64,000 bases of DNA from contig NZ_ARVU01000001.1 of NCBI RefSeq assembly GCF_000384415.1, positions 372,001 through 436,000 of the forward strand. The letters run 5' to 3'. Under the pieces are notes generated by a model. That model worked only from the letters and a program-made list of their open reading frames with translations. It ran no database searches and had not been told where the DNA came from. Position numbers and translations under genes: made by a program. This DNA comes from Cycloclasticus pugetii PS-1. Its GTDB lineage: Bacteria; Pseudomonadota; Gammaproteobacteria; Methylococcales; Cycloclasticaceae. Below, piece by piece: positions 1-10,084 of this stretch (its first letter is position 1; each line of letters starts with the position of its first letter).

Positions 1-567
1 GGCTTGTCTGGGGCGGAGTTTTTAGCCGGTATTCCCGGCACAATGGGTGGTGCGTTAGCTATGAATGCTGGTGCATTTGGTGGTGAAACATGGGCGTTAG
101 TTAGTAAGGTTGTTTTGTTGAATCGGCACGGGGATTTAATAGTACGCGATGCGGATGATTTTGACGTGGGCTATCGCTCAGTATCACTGGCTGATGATGA
201 GTGGTTTGTAGCGTGTTATTTAGATATTCCTCAAGGTGGCAATAAAGAAAGTCGTGAAAAAATACGTCAGTTATTGGCTAAACGTTCACAAACACAACCT
301 ACAAATGTTCCTAGCGGTGGATCTGTTTTCAAAAACCCTGAAGGAGACCATGCGGCGCATTTAGTTGAAATAACAGGCTTGAAAGGTTATCGAATTGGCG
401 GTGCGCAAGTATCAGAGAAACATTCGAACTTTATATTAAATACAGGTCATGCCACGGCTAAGGACATTGAACGTCTCATTGAATATGTCAAAGGTCAGGT
501 GCATAAAAATCAGGGTGTTTTGCTTGAAACAGAAGTTCGTATTATCGGTGAGGAAAAGGCGCAATGA
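1..567 (+). CDS. murB: UDP-N-acetylenolpyruvoylglucosamine reductase MurB, C-terminal part
   Basis: C-terminal 188 residues of the FAD/NADPH enzyme that reduces UDP-GlcNAc-enolpyruvate to UDP-MurNAc in cytoplasmic peptidoglycan precursor synthesis. The frame is open from base 1, so the N-terminal FAD-binding part is outside the window. Visible are the GIPGTMGGALAMNAG flavin-binding loop, GGSVFKNP with the catalytic serine, SEKHSNFI, and LETEV near the end with the catalytic glutamate. The stop overlaps the ddl start as ATGA, indicating translational coupling within the division and cell-wall cluster. Identification is firm; only completeness is limited by the window edge. Confidence 0.95.
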   Translation, partial: GLSGAEFLAGIPGTMGGALAMNAGAFGGETWALVSKVVLLNRHGDLIVRDADDFDVGYRSVSLADDEWFVACYLDIPQGGNKESREKIRQLLAKRSQTQPTNVPSGGSVFKNPEGDHAAHLVEITGLKGYRIGGAQVSEKHSNFILNTGHATAKDIERLIEYVKGQVHKNQGVLLETEVRIIGEEKAQ

Positions 568-1502
568 GCACTATTCAATCCGCTAAATCTTTTGGCAAGG
601 TTGCTGTGGCAATGGGTGGGCATGCTGCTGAGCGTGACATTTCATTATTAAGTGGTGAGGCCGTTTTGTCGGCCCTTAAATCACAGGGGGTTGATGCGAT
701 TAAGTTTGATACGGCAGCCTCTGACATCATGGAGTTAAAAGAAAAAGGTATAGACCGTGTTTTTAATATTATGCACGGGCGTGGTGGAGAAGATGGCCAA
801 TTGCAAGGTGCTTTAGAACTAATTGGCATTCCCTACACAGGGAGTGGTGTATTGGGGTCTGCATTGGGCATGGATAAGTTAAGAACAAAAAACTGTTGGC
901 TGGGTGCTGGGCTTCCAACACCAAAATGGATGGTGCTAGAAAAAGAATCCGATATAGATGCATGCGTAGTTGCGCTAGGTTTTCCAGTCATGGTTAAACC
1001 AGCGCTAGAAGGCTCTAGTTTGGGGATGGCAAAAGCAAATACCATAGAGCAGCTTCGTGAAGCGTATAAAAAAGCAATGAAATTTACCTGTGATGTTATG
1101 GCAGAGCAGTGGGTTGAAGGAGCAGAGTACACCGTGGCTGTACTAGCAGATAAAGCGTTGCCAGTGATTAGATTGGAAACCCCTAATGAGTTTTATGATT
1201 ACGAAGCGAAATATCAGGCAGAAACAACTCAATACCATTGCCCCTGTGGGCTAACTGCTGAACAAGAACAAGCCTTACAACACTTATCGATTAAAGCCTT
1301 TAAGTTGTTGGCTGCTGAAGGTTGGGGGCGCGTTGATTTAATGTTAGATGCACAAGGTAAGCCGCAGTTATTAGAAATAAATACGGTACCTGGAATGACC
1401 GACCACAGCTTAGTCCCAATGGCCGCAAAACAGGCAGGTATTGATTTTAATACATTAGTTTGGCAGATATTGGAAACCAGCTTTGCGAAGGAGGGGGCAT
1501 GA
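564..1502 (+). CDS. ddl: D-alanine--D-alanine ligase
   Basis: ATP-grasp ligase of 312 residues, the usual length, that joins two D-alanines for the peptidoglycan stem peptide in the cytoplasm. The N-terminal GGHAAERDISLLSG motif, the MHGRGGEDG loop, the ATP-binding KPALEGSSLGM segment and the metal-binding EINTVPGMTDHSL end are all present and in order. ATG overlaps the murB stop and the TGA overlaps the ftsQ start, so murB-ddl-ftsQ are probably translated from one message. This placement is the classic ddlB position in the cluster. Confidence 0.97.
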   Translation: MSTIQSAKSFGKVAVAMGGHAAERDISLLSGEAVLSALKSQGVDAIKFDTAASDIMELKEKGIDRVFNIMHGRGGEDGQLQGALELIGIPYTGSGVLGSALGMDKLRTKNCWLGAGLPTPKWMVLEKESDIDACVVALGFPVMVKPALEGSSLGMAKANTIEQLREAYKKAMKFTCDVMAEQWVEGAEYTVAVLADKALPVIRLETPNEFYDYEAKYQAETTQYHCPCGLTAEQEQALQHLSIKAFKLLAAEGWGRVDLMLDAQGKPQLLEINTVPGMTDHSLVPMAAKQAGIDFNTLVWQILETSFAKEGA

Positions 1503-2290
1503 AGAGTGTGATGATTGATTTGCTTCAGCAAAATGAAGTGTTGGTTAAAAAGAGCGTTCTTTCTCTAATAGTAGCGATTGTTGTATGGCAGTTCGTTAGC
1601 TGGTTAATGCAACCAAGCACGATGCCCATTAAACAGGTGCGTATCGGTGGTGAATTAAATTATGTGACAGCTGAGGATATTTCAACATCGTTATCAGCAT
1701 TAGTTGATACCGGGTATTTCGCGATGAATAGCAGTGAAATTGTTAAACACGCGACGGCCTTACCCTGGGTGAATAAAGCAACAATTAGGCGTGTGTGGCC
1801 AGATACTATTGTGTTGACCTTGGTGGAACAAAAGCCTGCTGCGATTTGGAATAAAACGGCCTTGCTGAATACACAGGGCGAGGTATTTAAACCGGTATTT
1901 GATAAAAGCTTAGAAACATTGCCAAGTTTATCAGGCGTGGAGACGAGTAGTCAGGCGATACTTGAAGAATATAGAAAAGTTAATAACGCAATAAAAAGCA
2001 CGGGTATTCAAGTCAGCAAATTGAGTTTAGCAGAGCACGGTAGTTGGTCGGCAGTAATGAGCAATGGCATAAAAGTAAGTGTGGGTCATCAGTCGCCTGA
2101 ACAGGCAATTGGTAAATCATTAAGGTTATTGGCATCGCTGGAAGGCAGTTTGATAGATCAGCTTGCGAAGGTGGATTTGCGTTACCCAAATGGGGTGTCC
2201 GTACAGTGGAAAGACGGTTATAAATTTGCTGACCGGGTTGAGCAAATAGCCGCATTAAAATTGAAAAAGGATCAGCCAGTTAAAGGCTAA
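1499..2290 (+). CDS. ftsQ: Cell division protein FtsQ
   Basis: Bitopic inner-membrane divisome protein of 263 residues that links early (FtsA/Z) and late (FtsB/L/W/I) division proteins. It has a short cytoplasmic tail, one membrane segment at about residues 19-37, a POTRA-like domain starting near IKQVRIGGELNYVT, and the FtsQ beta-domain with LPWVNKATIRRVWPDT. The open frame extends 13 codons upstream, but ATG 1499 overlaps the ddl stop (ATGA) and gives the normal short N-terminus, so it is preferred. FtsA follows after five bases. Confidence 0.95.
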   Translation: MKSVMIDLLQQNEVLVKKSVLSLIVAIVVWQFVSWLMQPSTMPIKQVRIGGELNYVTAEDISTSLSALVDTGYFAMNSSEIVKHATALPWVNKATIRRVWPDTIVLTLVEQKPAAIWNKTALLNTQGEVFKPVFDKSLETLPSLSGVETSSQAILEEYRKVNNAIKSTGIQVSKLSLAEHGSWSAVMSNGIKVSVGHQSPEQAIGKSLRLLASLEGSLIDQLAKVDLRYPNGVSVQWKDGYKFADRVEQIAALKLKKDQPVKG

Positions 2291-2295
2291 GAACA

Positions 2296-3525
2296 ATGAA
2301 GAAAAACAGTGATAAGAATTTAATTGTTGGTTTAGATATAGGTACATCTAAAGTGGCGGCCATTGTGGGGGAAATAACCCCAGATGGAACGATTGATGTC
2401 ATCGGTATCGGAACCAATAGTTCGCGAGGTTTGAAAAAAGGCGTGGTGGTTAACCTCGAGTCTACAGTGCATTCAATTCAACGCGCTGTAGAAGAGGCTG
2501 AGTTGATGGCGGGGTGTCAAATTCACTCAGTATTTGTGGGGATAGCAGGCAGTCACATCAGTAGCTTGAACTCCAGTGGCGTGGTGGGTATTAAAGAAAG
2601 CGAAGTGATTCCATCAGACATAGAGAGAGTGATTGATGCGGCAAGGGCAGTGGTTATTCCTGCGGATCAAAAGATTCTTCACATCATGCCACAAGAATTC
2701 ATTATCGATGGACAAGAGGGCATTAAAGAGCCTGTTGGAATGGCGGGCATCAGGCTGGAAGCAAAAGTACATATTGTGACCGGCGCAGTGAGTGCAGCGC
2801 AGAATATTATTAAATGTGTAAGGCGTTGTGGTTTAGAAGTAGGCGATATCATTTTAGAGCAGCTGGCATCGAGCAGTTCGGTGCTCACGGATGATGAAAA
2901 AGAACTGGGCGTTTGTTTGGTTGATATTGGTGGTGGCACGACGGATATTGCAGTTTTTTGTGATGGCTTTATTCGCCACACCGCGGTTATTCCAATTGCC
3001 GGAGACCAAGTTACTAATGATATCGCTGTTGCATTACGGACGCCTACCCAGCATGCCGATGAAATTAAGTTGAAATATGCATGTGCGCTGACTCAATTAG
3101 TTCAAGAGGACGAAATGATTGATGTGCCAAGCATAGGCGATCGGCCGGCACGAAAAATTTCACGTGGAAATTTGGCTGAAATTATTGAGCCTCGCTATGA
3201 GGAATTAATGATGCTTGTACAGGCTGAGCTGAGGCGCTCGGGCTACGAGGACATTGTTGCCGCAGGGATTGTGCTAACGGGCGGCAGTGCAAAGGTAGAG
3301 GGATTGGTTGAATTGGCAGAAGAGGTATTCCACATGCCCGTTCGCCTGGGTTATCCGCAGTATGTGTCTGGTTTAAGCGAGGTGGTTCGTAATCCGATAT
3401 ATGCAACCAGTGTTGGGTTGTTGTTGTTTGGGCAGCAAAATAGTGTGGCAAGTGGTGGAGAGGTGAAAAATGGTTTTGAAGCTATGTGGGAAAAGATGAA
3501 GAGCTGGTTTCAAGGTAATTTTTAA
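2296..3525 (+). CDS. ftsA: Cell division protein FtsA
   Basis: Actin-like ATPase of 409 residues that tethers FtsZ filaments to the inner membrane. Phosphate-1 loop VGLDIGTSKVAAIVG, phosphate-2 LVDIGGGTTDIAVF and the adenosine motif LTGGSAKVEG are visible. The 1C subdomain lies between them, and the C-terminus ends in an amphipathic helix (MWEKMKSWFQGNF) of the kind used for membrane targeting. It lies between ftsQ and ftsZ as in almost all gammaproteobacteria. Nothing in the sequence is unusual. Confidence 0.97.
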   Translation: MKKNSDKNLIVGLDIGTSKVAAIVGEITPDGTIDVIGIGTNSSRGLKKGVVVNLESTVHSIQRAVEEAELMAGCQIHSVFVGIAGSHISSLNSSGVVGIKESEVIPSDIERVIDAARAVVIPADQKILHIMPQEFIIDGQEGIKEPVGMAGIRLEAKVHIVTGAVSAAQNIIKCVRRCGLEVGDIILEQLASSSSVLTDDEKELGVCLVDIGGGTTDIAVFCDGFIRHTAVIPIAGDQVTNDIAVALRTPTQHADEIKLKYACALTQLVQEDEMIDVPSIGDRPARKISRGNLAEIIEPRYEELMMLVQAELRRSGYEDIVAAGIVLTGGSAKVEGLVELAEEVFHMPVRLGYPQYVSGLSEVVRNPIYATSVGLLLFGQQNSVASGGEVKNGFEAMWEKMKSWFQGNF

Positions 3526-3574
3526 CGATAAATAGAGACTTTAGTATTTAGATTAACAAGATAGGGGAATTGAT

Positions 3575-4741
3575 ATGTTTGAATTAATGGATGCACATAC
3601 ACAAAATGCAGTAATTAAAGTCATTGGTGTTGGCGGTGGCGGTGGCAATGCCGTGAATCACATGGTTAATAGTGCAATAGATGGTGTGGAATTTATTTGC
3701 GCCAACACAGATGCGCAAGCTCTAAAAGACACACCAGCTAAAACGGTATTGCAGTTAGGTAATAATAGTACAAAAGGCTTGGGTGCAGGCGCGAACCCTG
3801 AAGTGGGCCGTCAAGCAGCGATTGAAGATAGAGAGCGAATTCAAGAAGTAATCGTCGGTTCTGATATGGTCTTTATCACAGCAGGAATGGGTGGTGGAAC
3901 AGGGACAGGTGCTGCGCCAATAGTGGCCGAAATAGCAAAAGAAATGGGTATCTTAACAGTAGCTGTAGTGACTAAGCCTTTCCCATTTGAAGGCAAAAAA
4001 AGAATGTTATTGGCAGAACAAGGGATAGAGGAATTAGCACTTCACGTTGATTCATTAATTACTATTCCGAATGAAAAGTTATTGCACGTACTGGGCAAAG
4101 AAATGAGTCTGCTAAATGCCTTTAAAGCGGCGAATGATGTTTTGCTAGGCGCTGTACAAGGGATTGCAGAATTAATAACCTGCCCTGGCTTGATTAATGT
4201 CGACTTTGCTGACGTTAGAACTGTTATGTCAGAAATGGGTGATGCGATGATGGGAACAGGTAATGCAAAAGGAGAATCTAGAGCACGCGAAGCTGCAGAA
4301 GCGGCCATTCACAGCCCCTTGTTAGAAGATATCAATGTACAAGGCGCTCGCGGTATTTTAGTGAATATCACGGCTGGATTAGATATGTCTATAGGTGAAT
4401 TTGAAGAGGTCGGTCAAGCGATTAGAGATTTTGCATCGGATGATGCGAATGTCGTTGTCGGTACGGTTATTGATCCTGATTTGTCAGACGAAATGCGAGT
4501 AACTGTTGTTGCAACTGGTTTAGGTGGCAAGGCAAAAGTGGCTGAAGAACCAACGCCGATTGTTCAAGTGAAAAGAGAAGCCATTAAAACGGCTGACCTG
4601 AAGGAAGAGGATTTTGATATTCCAACAATCATGCGTGATGGAAAAGCGGAAATGGCGGATCAAAAAACCAGTGGTATAGATAATACCTTAGACCCTGCTT
4701 ATTTGGATATACCTGCGTTTTTAAGAAGGCAAGCCGATTAG
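3575..4741 (+). CDS. ftsZ: Cell division protein FtsZ
   Basis: Tubulin-like GTPase of 388 residues that polymerises into the Z-ring. The [11 protein letters not shown] start, the tubulin signature [13 protein letters not shown], the T7-loop region and a full C-terminal conserved peptide ([11 protein letters not shown]) that binds FtsA, ZapD and other partners are present. A GGGGAA ribosome-binding stretch sits a few bases before ATG 3575. A zapD gene, encoding an FtsZ-bundling partner, occurs about 8 kb away in the pilus operon. Confidence 0.98.
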   Translation: MFELMDAHTQNAVIKVIGVGGGGGNAVNHMVNSAIDGVEFICANTDAQALKDTPAKTVLQLGNNSTKGLGAGANPEVGRQAAIEDRERIQEVIVGSDMVFITAGMGGGTGTGAAPIVAEIAKEMGILTVAVVTKPFPFEGKKRMLLAEQGIEELALHVDSLITIPNEKLLHVLGKEMSLLNAFKAANDVLLGAVQGIAELITCPGLINVDFADVRTVMSEMGDAMMGTGNAKGESRAREAAEAAIHSPLLEDINVQGARGILVNITAGLDMSIGEFEEVGQAIRDFASDDANVVVGTVIDPDLSDEMRVTVVATGLGGKAKVAEEPTPIVQVKREAIKTADLKEEDFDIPTIMRDGKAEMADQKTSGIDNTLDPAYLDIPAFLRRQAD

Positions 4742-4753
4742 TTGAGACCGTGA

Positions 4754-4788
4754 ACCGCCCTTGGATATTGAAATGTGTTGAGGGCGGT
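4754..4788 (+). terminator. Hairpin after ftsZ, possible terminator
   Basis: ACCGCCCT (4754-4761) pairs with AGGGCGGT (4781-4788) across a 19-base loop just after the ftsZ stop. It is GC-rich but lacks a clear T-run, so it may be a weak or Rho-assisted terminator or an mRNA-stabilising hairpin. Confidence 0.4.
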
Positions 4789-4829
4789 AAAATAACTGAG
4801 TACGTGGCAATGCATGGCTTATTGTTAAA

Positions 4830-4859
4830 TTGCAAAATGTGTTAATATCCCGCAATAAT
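4830..4859 (+). promoter_or_regulatory. lpxC: Candidate lpxC promoter
   Basis: TTGCAA at 4830-4835 and AATAAT at 4854-4859 are separated by 18 bases in the AT-rich 160-base gap ahead of lpxC. This is a loose sigma-70 match. A separate lpxC promoter is known in Escherichia coli, which supports the idea but not these exact bases. Confidence 0.25.
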
Positions 4860-4901
4860 GACAATAAAAATAAATTGAATTTATCTGCTTGGGAGTTTTA
4901 A

Positions 4902-5816
4902 ATGATTAAACAACGAACGCTGAAAAACGTGATTCGTGCTACGGGTGTTGGTTTACACAGTGGCGAAAAGGTTTATTTAACGTTGCGCCCTGCAGGCGTC
5001 AATGCCGGTATTGTTTTTCGCAGAATAGATTTTGACGAAGCAGTCGTTATTCCAGCAAAAGCAGAAAATGTAGGTGACACACAATTATCAACCACCTTGA
5101 TACAAGGTGACGTACGAGTCTCTACTGTTGAACACTTGTTGTCGGCCATCGCTGGATTGGGTATTGATAATATTTACATTGATTTAAGTGCTGCTGAGGT
5201 GCCGATCATGGATGGCAGTGCAGGCCCGTTTGTCTTTTTACTACAATCGGCTGGTATAGAAGAACAAAACGCAGCGAAACGCTATATTCGTATCAAAAAA
5301 GAAGTCCGAGTAGAGGATGGCGATAAGTGGGCGAGCTTTGTCCCTTTTGAAGGCTTTAAGGTCGGGTTTAGTATTGAGTTTGATCACCCAGTATTTAAAT
5401 CGCGTACACAAGAGGCGATTATTGATTTTTCTTCAACTTCATTCGTTAAAGAGATAAGCCGTGCACGTACCTTTGGTTTTATGAAGGATATTGAAATGTT
5501 ACGTCAACGCAACTTAGCGTTGGGTGGAAGCATGGATAATGCCATTGTCGTCGATGATTTTAGAGTCTTAAACGAAGATGGCCTGCGTTATGAAGATGAA
5601 TTTGTGAAACACAAAATTTTGGACGCTATTGGTGACCTATACTTACTAGGGCATAGCTTGATTGGTGAGTTTCATGGCCATAAATCGGGGCACGAGCTTA
5701 ATAATAAGTTATTAAGAGAGTTGTTGGTTCAAGAGGATGCTTGGGAAGAAGTAACGTTTGAAGAAGATGACCAATTCCCTATTTCATATATAGAGCCATT
5801 ACCTGCGGGTGTTTAA
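4902..5816 (+). CDS. lpxC: UDP-3-O-acyl-N-acetylglucosamine deacetylase LpxC
   Basis: Zinc enzyme of 304 residues that makes the committed step of lipid A synthesis. [17 protein letters not shown] carries the first zinc histidine. [16 protein letters not shown] carries the second histidine and the zinc aspartate, and [14 protein letters not shown] carries the general acid/base histidine. GGGAGTTTTAA precedes the ATG. It follows ftsZ as in the standard cluster and is convergent with dciA, with one base between the stop codons. Confidence 0.97.
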   Translation: MIKQRTLKNVIRATGVGLHSGEKVYLTLRPAGVNAGIVFRRIDFDEAVVIPAKAENVGDTQLSTTLIQGDVRVSTVEHLLSAIAGLGIDNIYIDLSAAEVPIMDGSAGPFVFLLQSAGIEEQNAAKRYIRIKKEVRVEDGDKWASFVPFEGFKVGFSIEFDHPVFKSRTQEAIIDFSSTSFVKEISRARTFGFMKDIEMLRQRNLALGGSMDNAIVVDDFRVLNEDGLRYEDEFVKHKILDAIGDLYLLGHSLIGEFHGHKSGHELNNKLLRELLVQEDAWEEVTFEEDDQFPISYIEPLPAGV

Positions 5817-5817
5817 A

Positions 5818-6258
5818 CTAAGATAGCTTGTTTTTTTGTAGTGTCTTGATGAGTTTATTCATGGAATGGGTTAACGAGTCTGCCTGTTCTGAATCGTTGG
5901 CTTCTGTAAGACACTTCAATGTATGACTGGATGGCGATTTAGGCAAAAGCGGTGTTTTTGCTGTGTGCTTAGATAGCACTTTAACCTTTAAAGTACGAAC
6001 CCGTTCACCAAAGTAATTTGATAAGGCGTTTAGAATAGGTTGGCGTAGATACAGTAGTTTTGAAGCCCAGACAGAAGAGTCGGTGAATAAGATTACCGTG
6101 TTTTTACTGGCGGTGACATGCAAACAATGAGCTGCCAAATCTTCAGTTATTGATCGTTGAACAAGACGCAGAAGTGTTTTTTGTTGATGTAAGCTTTGCT
6201 GAATATGCTGTAAACCATTCAAGGATGACTTGTTGTTTTTGAAAGGTTGTTTAAACAT
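5818..6258 (-). CDS. dciA: DciA (DUF721) replicative-helicase loader
   Basis: 146-residue DUF721 protein. Proteins of this family (DciA) load or help load the DnaB helicase in bacteria that lack DnaC/DnaI. The N-terminal fold is visible as AAHCLHVTASKNTVILFTD and SSVWASKLLYLRQPIL, followed by a basic, low-complexity C-terminal tail. Its place beside lpxC and secA is the usual DciA location in gammaproteobacteria. Family assignment rests on this pattern and context; the function is known for relatives and not shown here. Confidence 0.8.
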   Translation of the reverse strand: MFKQPFKNNKSSLNGLQHIQQSLHQQKTLLRLVQRSITEDLAAHCLHVTASKNTVILFTDSSVWASKLLYLRQPILNALSNYFGERVRTLKVKVLSKHTAKTPLLPKSPSSHTLKCLTEANDSEQADSLTHSMNKLIKTLQKNKLS

Positions 6259-6285
6259 ATGTTGTTAAGATAAAAAATAAATAAT

Positions 6286-7197
6286 ATGCAAATTATACTG
6301 TTAACAAAAGGTAAAAAGAAAACCATCAACTTTTCTGCGATCCAGCAAAAAGTTATCTATGGGTTACTTGGTAGCTTTATTCTATTACTAGCAGTTTATT
6401 GGTATATGCCATCGGTGACCGAAGTTAGGTTAACCGAACAATCAGGGAAGGTATCTCAAGAGTTATTAACCCAGCGAATAGAGCTGGAAAGAGTGCGCGA
6501 GAAAACTCAAAATACGCTGGATAACCTTGCCTTACGAGTTGGGCAAATGCAAGCACAATTGACGAGGCTGAATGCGGTTGGTGAACACCTTGTTAAGAAG
6601 GCTAATTTAACGGCGTCAGAATTTAATTTTGACGAATTACCAGCTATCGGCAGTGCAGATTTGCCGGACTCAGCAGAAAGTTTTACAGAAAACCAATTGC
6701 TGCATGATATTCAAGTACTCGATAAACAGTTATCTTTACGCGAAAAACAATTAACGTTATTGGGTGTTTTTTCGGCAAATAAAGAGTTGTCTAAAGAGGT
6801 TCGCCCAGCAGGGTTACCAGTCGCAAAAGGATGGTTGTCATCGTATTACGGTTACCGAGCAGATCCATTTACTGGCAAGAAAAAATTCCACCATGGTGTC
6901 GATATTGCAGGCAAGACAGGGACCAGTGTTTTAGCCGCTGCATCTGGCTTGGTGACCTACGCGGGGAAAAAAGGCGGTTATGGTTATTTAATTGAAATTG
7001 ACCATGGCTCAGGGTACGTCACCCGCTATGGGCATAATAAGGAAATAGTGGTCAAATTAGGCGATGTCGTTAAACAAAATGATGTTATCGCTAAAATGGG
7101 GTCAACGGGTCATTCTACCGGGCCACATGTTCACTTTGAAGTAATGCGCAACGGTAAGAAGGTGAATCCTCGTAAATACCTGTATTCTTCAAGCTAA
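6286..7197 (+). CDS. Membrane-anchored M23 (LytM-type) metallopeptidase
   Basis: 303 residues: a membrane anchor at about 23-41, a long coiled coil (about 50-165) and a C-terminal M23 domain. Zinc ligands His202 and Asp206 (HHGVDIAG) and His281/His283 (GPHVHFEV) are all present, so it is predicted to be an active peptidoglycan endopeptidase in the periplasm, not a degenerate EnvC/NlpD-type activator. M23 genes often sit between lpxC and secA in gammaproteobacteria. The start is only 27 bases from the divergent dciA start, so its promoter should lie inside or overlapping dciA. Confidence 0.88.
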   Translation: MQIILLTKGKKKTINFSAIQQKVIYGLLGSFILLLAVYWYMPSVTEVRLTEQSGKVSQELLTQRIELERVREKTQNTLDNLALRVGQMQAQLTRLNAVGEHLVKKANLTASEFNFDELPAIGSADLPDSAESFTENQLLHDIQVLDKQLSLREKQLTLLGVFSANKELSKEVRPAGLPVAKGWLSSYYGYRADPFTGKKKFHHGVDIAGKTGTSVLAAASGLVTYAGKKGGYGYLIEIDHGSGYVTRYGHNKEIVVKLGDVVKQNDVIAKMGSTGHSTGPHVHFEVMRNGKKVNPRKYLYSSS

Positions 7198-7336
7198 GGC
7201 AGTACTTACTCCTACGTCCTTTTACATTCTGATTTAAAGCGTTATGAATAGGGCTTGAATGGGCCTAAAAAGCAGGTTTCAGTGAACCATATGCGGTATC
7301 ATTTGGTTTTTCGTTTCACACTAAAGTTTATTTGTA

Positions 7337-9991
7337 ATGATTTCAAATATCGTAAAGAAAGTTTTTGGTAGTCGTAATGATCGGTTGGTAAAAGCAAAAC
7401 AAAAAACCGTTAAAAAAATTAATGAGATTGAAGCATCAATCAGTGCCTTAAGTGACACTGAGTTGAAAGCGAAAACGGATGAATTTCGTGCTCGACTTGA
7501 ACAAGGTGAAACACTCGACGCATTAATCGTTGAAGCGTTTGCAGTGGTTAGAGAAGCTGGTGTTCGCGCCTTAGGCATGCGTCATTTTGATGTGCAGCTA
7601 ATTGGCGGGATGGTGCTTCATGATGGACGCATCGCCGAAATGAAAACCGGTGAAGGTAAAACACTGGTTGCCACGTTATCAGCCTATTTGAATGCATTGC
7701 CCGGTAAGGGCGTTCATATGGTGACAGTGAATGATTACTTGGCTGAACGTGATTCACAATGGATGGGGCAGTTGTTCGCCTTCTTAGGCATGACAACGGG
7801 TGTGATCGTCAATTCGATGAGCCCTGAACAGCGACGCGAAGCCTATGCAGCAGATATTACATACGGCACTAATAATGAGTTTGGCTTTGATTACCTTCGA
7901 GACAATATGGCATTTGGTGTCGAAGACAAGGTTCAACGTGAGCTGCATTACGCGATCGTTGATGAGGTTGATTCAATCTTAATTGATGAAGCAAGAACAC
8001 CACTGATTATTTCAGGCCCAACAGATGATAAAAGTGATTTATATATCAAGCTTAACGAGTTGGTAAAAGACCTTACAGAAGAGGTTGAGTCGCAAGAGGG
8101 TGGTGAGTACACCGTTGATGAGAAGTCGAAACAAGTCTTTTTGACAGAGTTAGGCCATGAAAAAATTGAAGAACTACTGACCAGTAGCGGCCTATTAAGT
8201 GAAAATGAAAGCCTATACGATGCCACTAATATTGGGTTGATGCATCATGTATATGCTGCATTACGAGCCAGTGCGCTGTATCACAAAGATGTCGATTACA
8301 TTATTCAAAATGGTCAAGTGGTTATTGTTGATGAGTTTACTGGAAGAACAATGCCGGGCCGGCGCTGGGGCGAGGGGCTTCATCAAGCAGTAGAGGCAAA
8401 AGAAGGCGTTAAAATTCAAAGTGAAAACCAAACGATGGCGTCTATTACATTCCAAAATTATTTTAGGATGTATGACAAATTATCGGGAATGACCGGTACT
8501 GCAGACACCGAAGCATTTGAGTTTCAACAAATTTATGGTTTGGAAGTTATTGTTATTCCAACACACCGTGGGATGGCGCGTGAAGACGCCGGGGATCTTA
8601 TTTATTTAACAGCGAAAGAAAAATACGAAGCGGTTATTGAGGATATCGAAGATTGCTACCAACGAAAGCAGCCAGTATTAGTGGGTACAACCTCTATTGA
8701 AGTTTCTGAATATATATCGTCCAGCCTAACCAAGAAGAAGGTGCCTCATGAGGTGCTTAATGCTAAACAGCATGAACGTGAAGCACAAATTATTGCCAAT
8801 GCCGGTGCTTTAGGGGCGGTCACTATTGCGACTAATATGGCCGGACGAGGGACCGATATTGTTTTGGGTGGCAAGAGCGAAGACGAGTCATCTGAAGTAT
8901 GGCAAAAAAAGCATCAGGCAGTACTAGATGCCGGTGGTCTCCGTGTAATTGGTACAGAAAGGCATGAGTCGCGCCGGATAGATAATCAGCTAAGGGGCCG
9001 GTCAGGGCGTCAAGGTGACCCTGGTGCAAGTCGTTTTTACTTATCGTTAGAAGACAGCTTAATGCGAATTTTTGCCTCAGAACGTGTATCTGGTTTGATG
9101 CAAAAACTGGGTTTAGAAAAAGGTGAGTCGATTGAGCACCCTTGGGTGAGTAAAGCGATTGAAAATGCTCAACGTAAAGTAGAAGGGCATAACTTCGATA
9201 TTCGTAAGCAACTTCTTCAATACGATGATGTGGCGAATGATCAACGTCGAGTGATTTATGATCAACGTAATGAAATTATGGAGGCATCAGATATTGCCGA
9301 TACTATTGTTTCTATACGTGAAGATGTCGTTAACCAATTAATTGATGTGTATATTCCAGCACAATCAATCGAAGAGCAATGGGATATTGCAGGCTTACAG
9401 GCTGCTCTTGAGGATGAGTTCTCCTGCAAGCTTAATATTCAAGAGCTATTAGATACAGATGATAGCTTGCATGAAGACAGTCTGCGCGAGCTAATCCTAA
9501 AAACAATCAGCGATGACTATGCAAAAAAAGAAATATTAGCAGGTGCAGAGGTGCTTCGGCACTTTGAAAAATCGGTGATGCTGCAAACATTAGATTCGTT
9601 GTGGAGGGATCACTTAGGTGCGATGGAACATTTAAGACAGGGTATTCATCTACGTGGTTATGCACAAAAAGATCCGAAACAGGAATATAGACGCGAGGCC
9701 TTTGAGCTCTTCACATCGCTATTAGATACATTAAAAAGAGATGTTGTTCAGTTGGTAACAAAGGTCCAAGTTCGTGCAGAAGAAGATGTTCAAGCCGTTG
9801 ATGAGCAACGTCGTATTCATCAAACCATGGAATACAAGCATGATGATGCAAATGCCTTAGGTGAAGAAAAGAACGATGAGCAAGCCGACAAGGCACAGCC
9901 TTTTAAACGTTCGGATAAAAAAATTGGCCGGAATGACCCTTGCCCATGCGGTTCTGGCAAGAAATTTAAACAGTGCCACGGCAAGCTGTGA
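7337..9991 (+). CDS. secA: Preprotein translocase ATPase SecA
   Basis: 884-residue motor that drives unfolded preproteins through SecYEG. Walker A ([13 protein letters not shown]), the [15 protein letters not shown] Walker B/DEAD region, the helicase motif [17 protein letters not shown] and the C-terminal zinc tail [15 protein letters not shown] that binds SecB and phospholipid are all seen. No secM-like arrest peptide is found in the 139 bases upstream, as expected outside enterobacteria and relatives. Confidence 0.98.
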   Translation: MISNIVKKVFGSRNDRLVKAKQKTVKKINEIEASISALSDTELKAKTDEFRARLEQGETLDALIVEAFAVVREAGVRALGMRHFDVQLIGGMVLHDGRIAEMKTGEGKTLVATLSAYLNALPGKGVHMVTVNDYLAERDSQWMGQLFAFLGMTTGVIVNSMSPEQRREAYAADITYGTNNEFGFDYLRDNMAFGVEDKVQRELHYAIVDEVDSILIDEARTPLIISGPTDDKSDLYIKLNELVKDLTEEVESQEGGEYTVDEKSKQVFLTELGHEKIEELLTSSGLLSENESLYDATNIGLMHHVYAALRASALYHKDVDYIIQNGQVVIVDEFTGRTMPGRRWGEGLHQAVEAKEGVKIQSENQTMASITFQNYFRMYDKLSGMTGTADTEAFEFQQIYGLEVIVIPTHRGMAREDAGDLIYLTAKEKYEAVIEDIEDCYQRKQPVLVGTTSIEVSEYISSSLTKKKVPHEVLNAKQHEREAQIIANAGALGAVTIATNMAGRGTDIVLGGKSEDESSEVWQKKHQAVLDAGGLRVIGTERHESRRIDNQLRGRSGRQGDPGASRFYLSLEDSLMRIFASERVSGLMQKLGLEKGESIEHPWVSKAIENAQRKVEGHNFDIRKQLLQYDDVANDQRRVIYDQRNEIMEASDIADTIVSIREDVVNQLIDVYIPAQSIEEQWDIAGLQAALEDEFSCKLNIQELLDTDDSLHEDSLRELILKTISDDYAKKEILAGAEVLRHFEKSVMLQTLDSLWRDHLGAMEHLRQGIHLRGYAQKDPKQEYRREAFELFTSLLDTLKRDVVQLVTKVQVRAEEDVQAVDEQRRIHQTMEYKHDDANALGEEKNDEQADKAQPFKRSDKKIGRNDPCPCGSGKKFKQCHGKL

Positions 9992-10084
9992 GGCTACGTT
10001 AAGCGCTCGTTTGAGTAAGGTGGCTTTTTATAGTCTAAGGGCTACTTAACTTTATATCTATAACTGTTTATTAGGAGCTTAATC

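Noticed and set aside
7198-7336. A secM arrest-peptide gene before secA
   Set aside because: The 139 bases contain no frame with a signal peptide or arrest motif.
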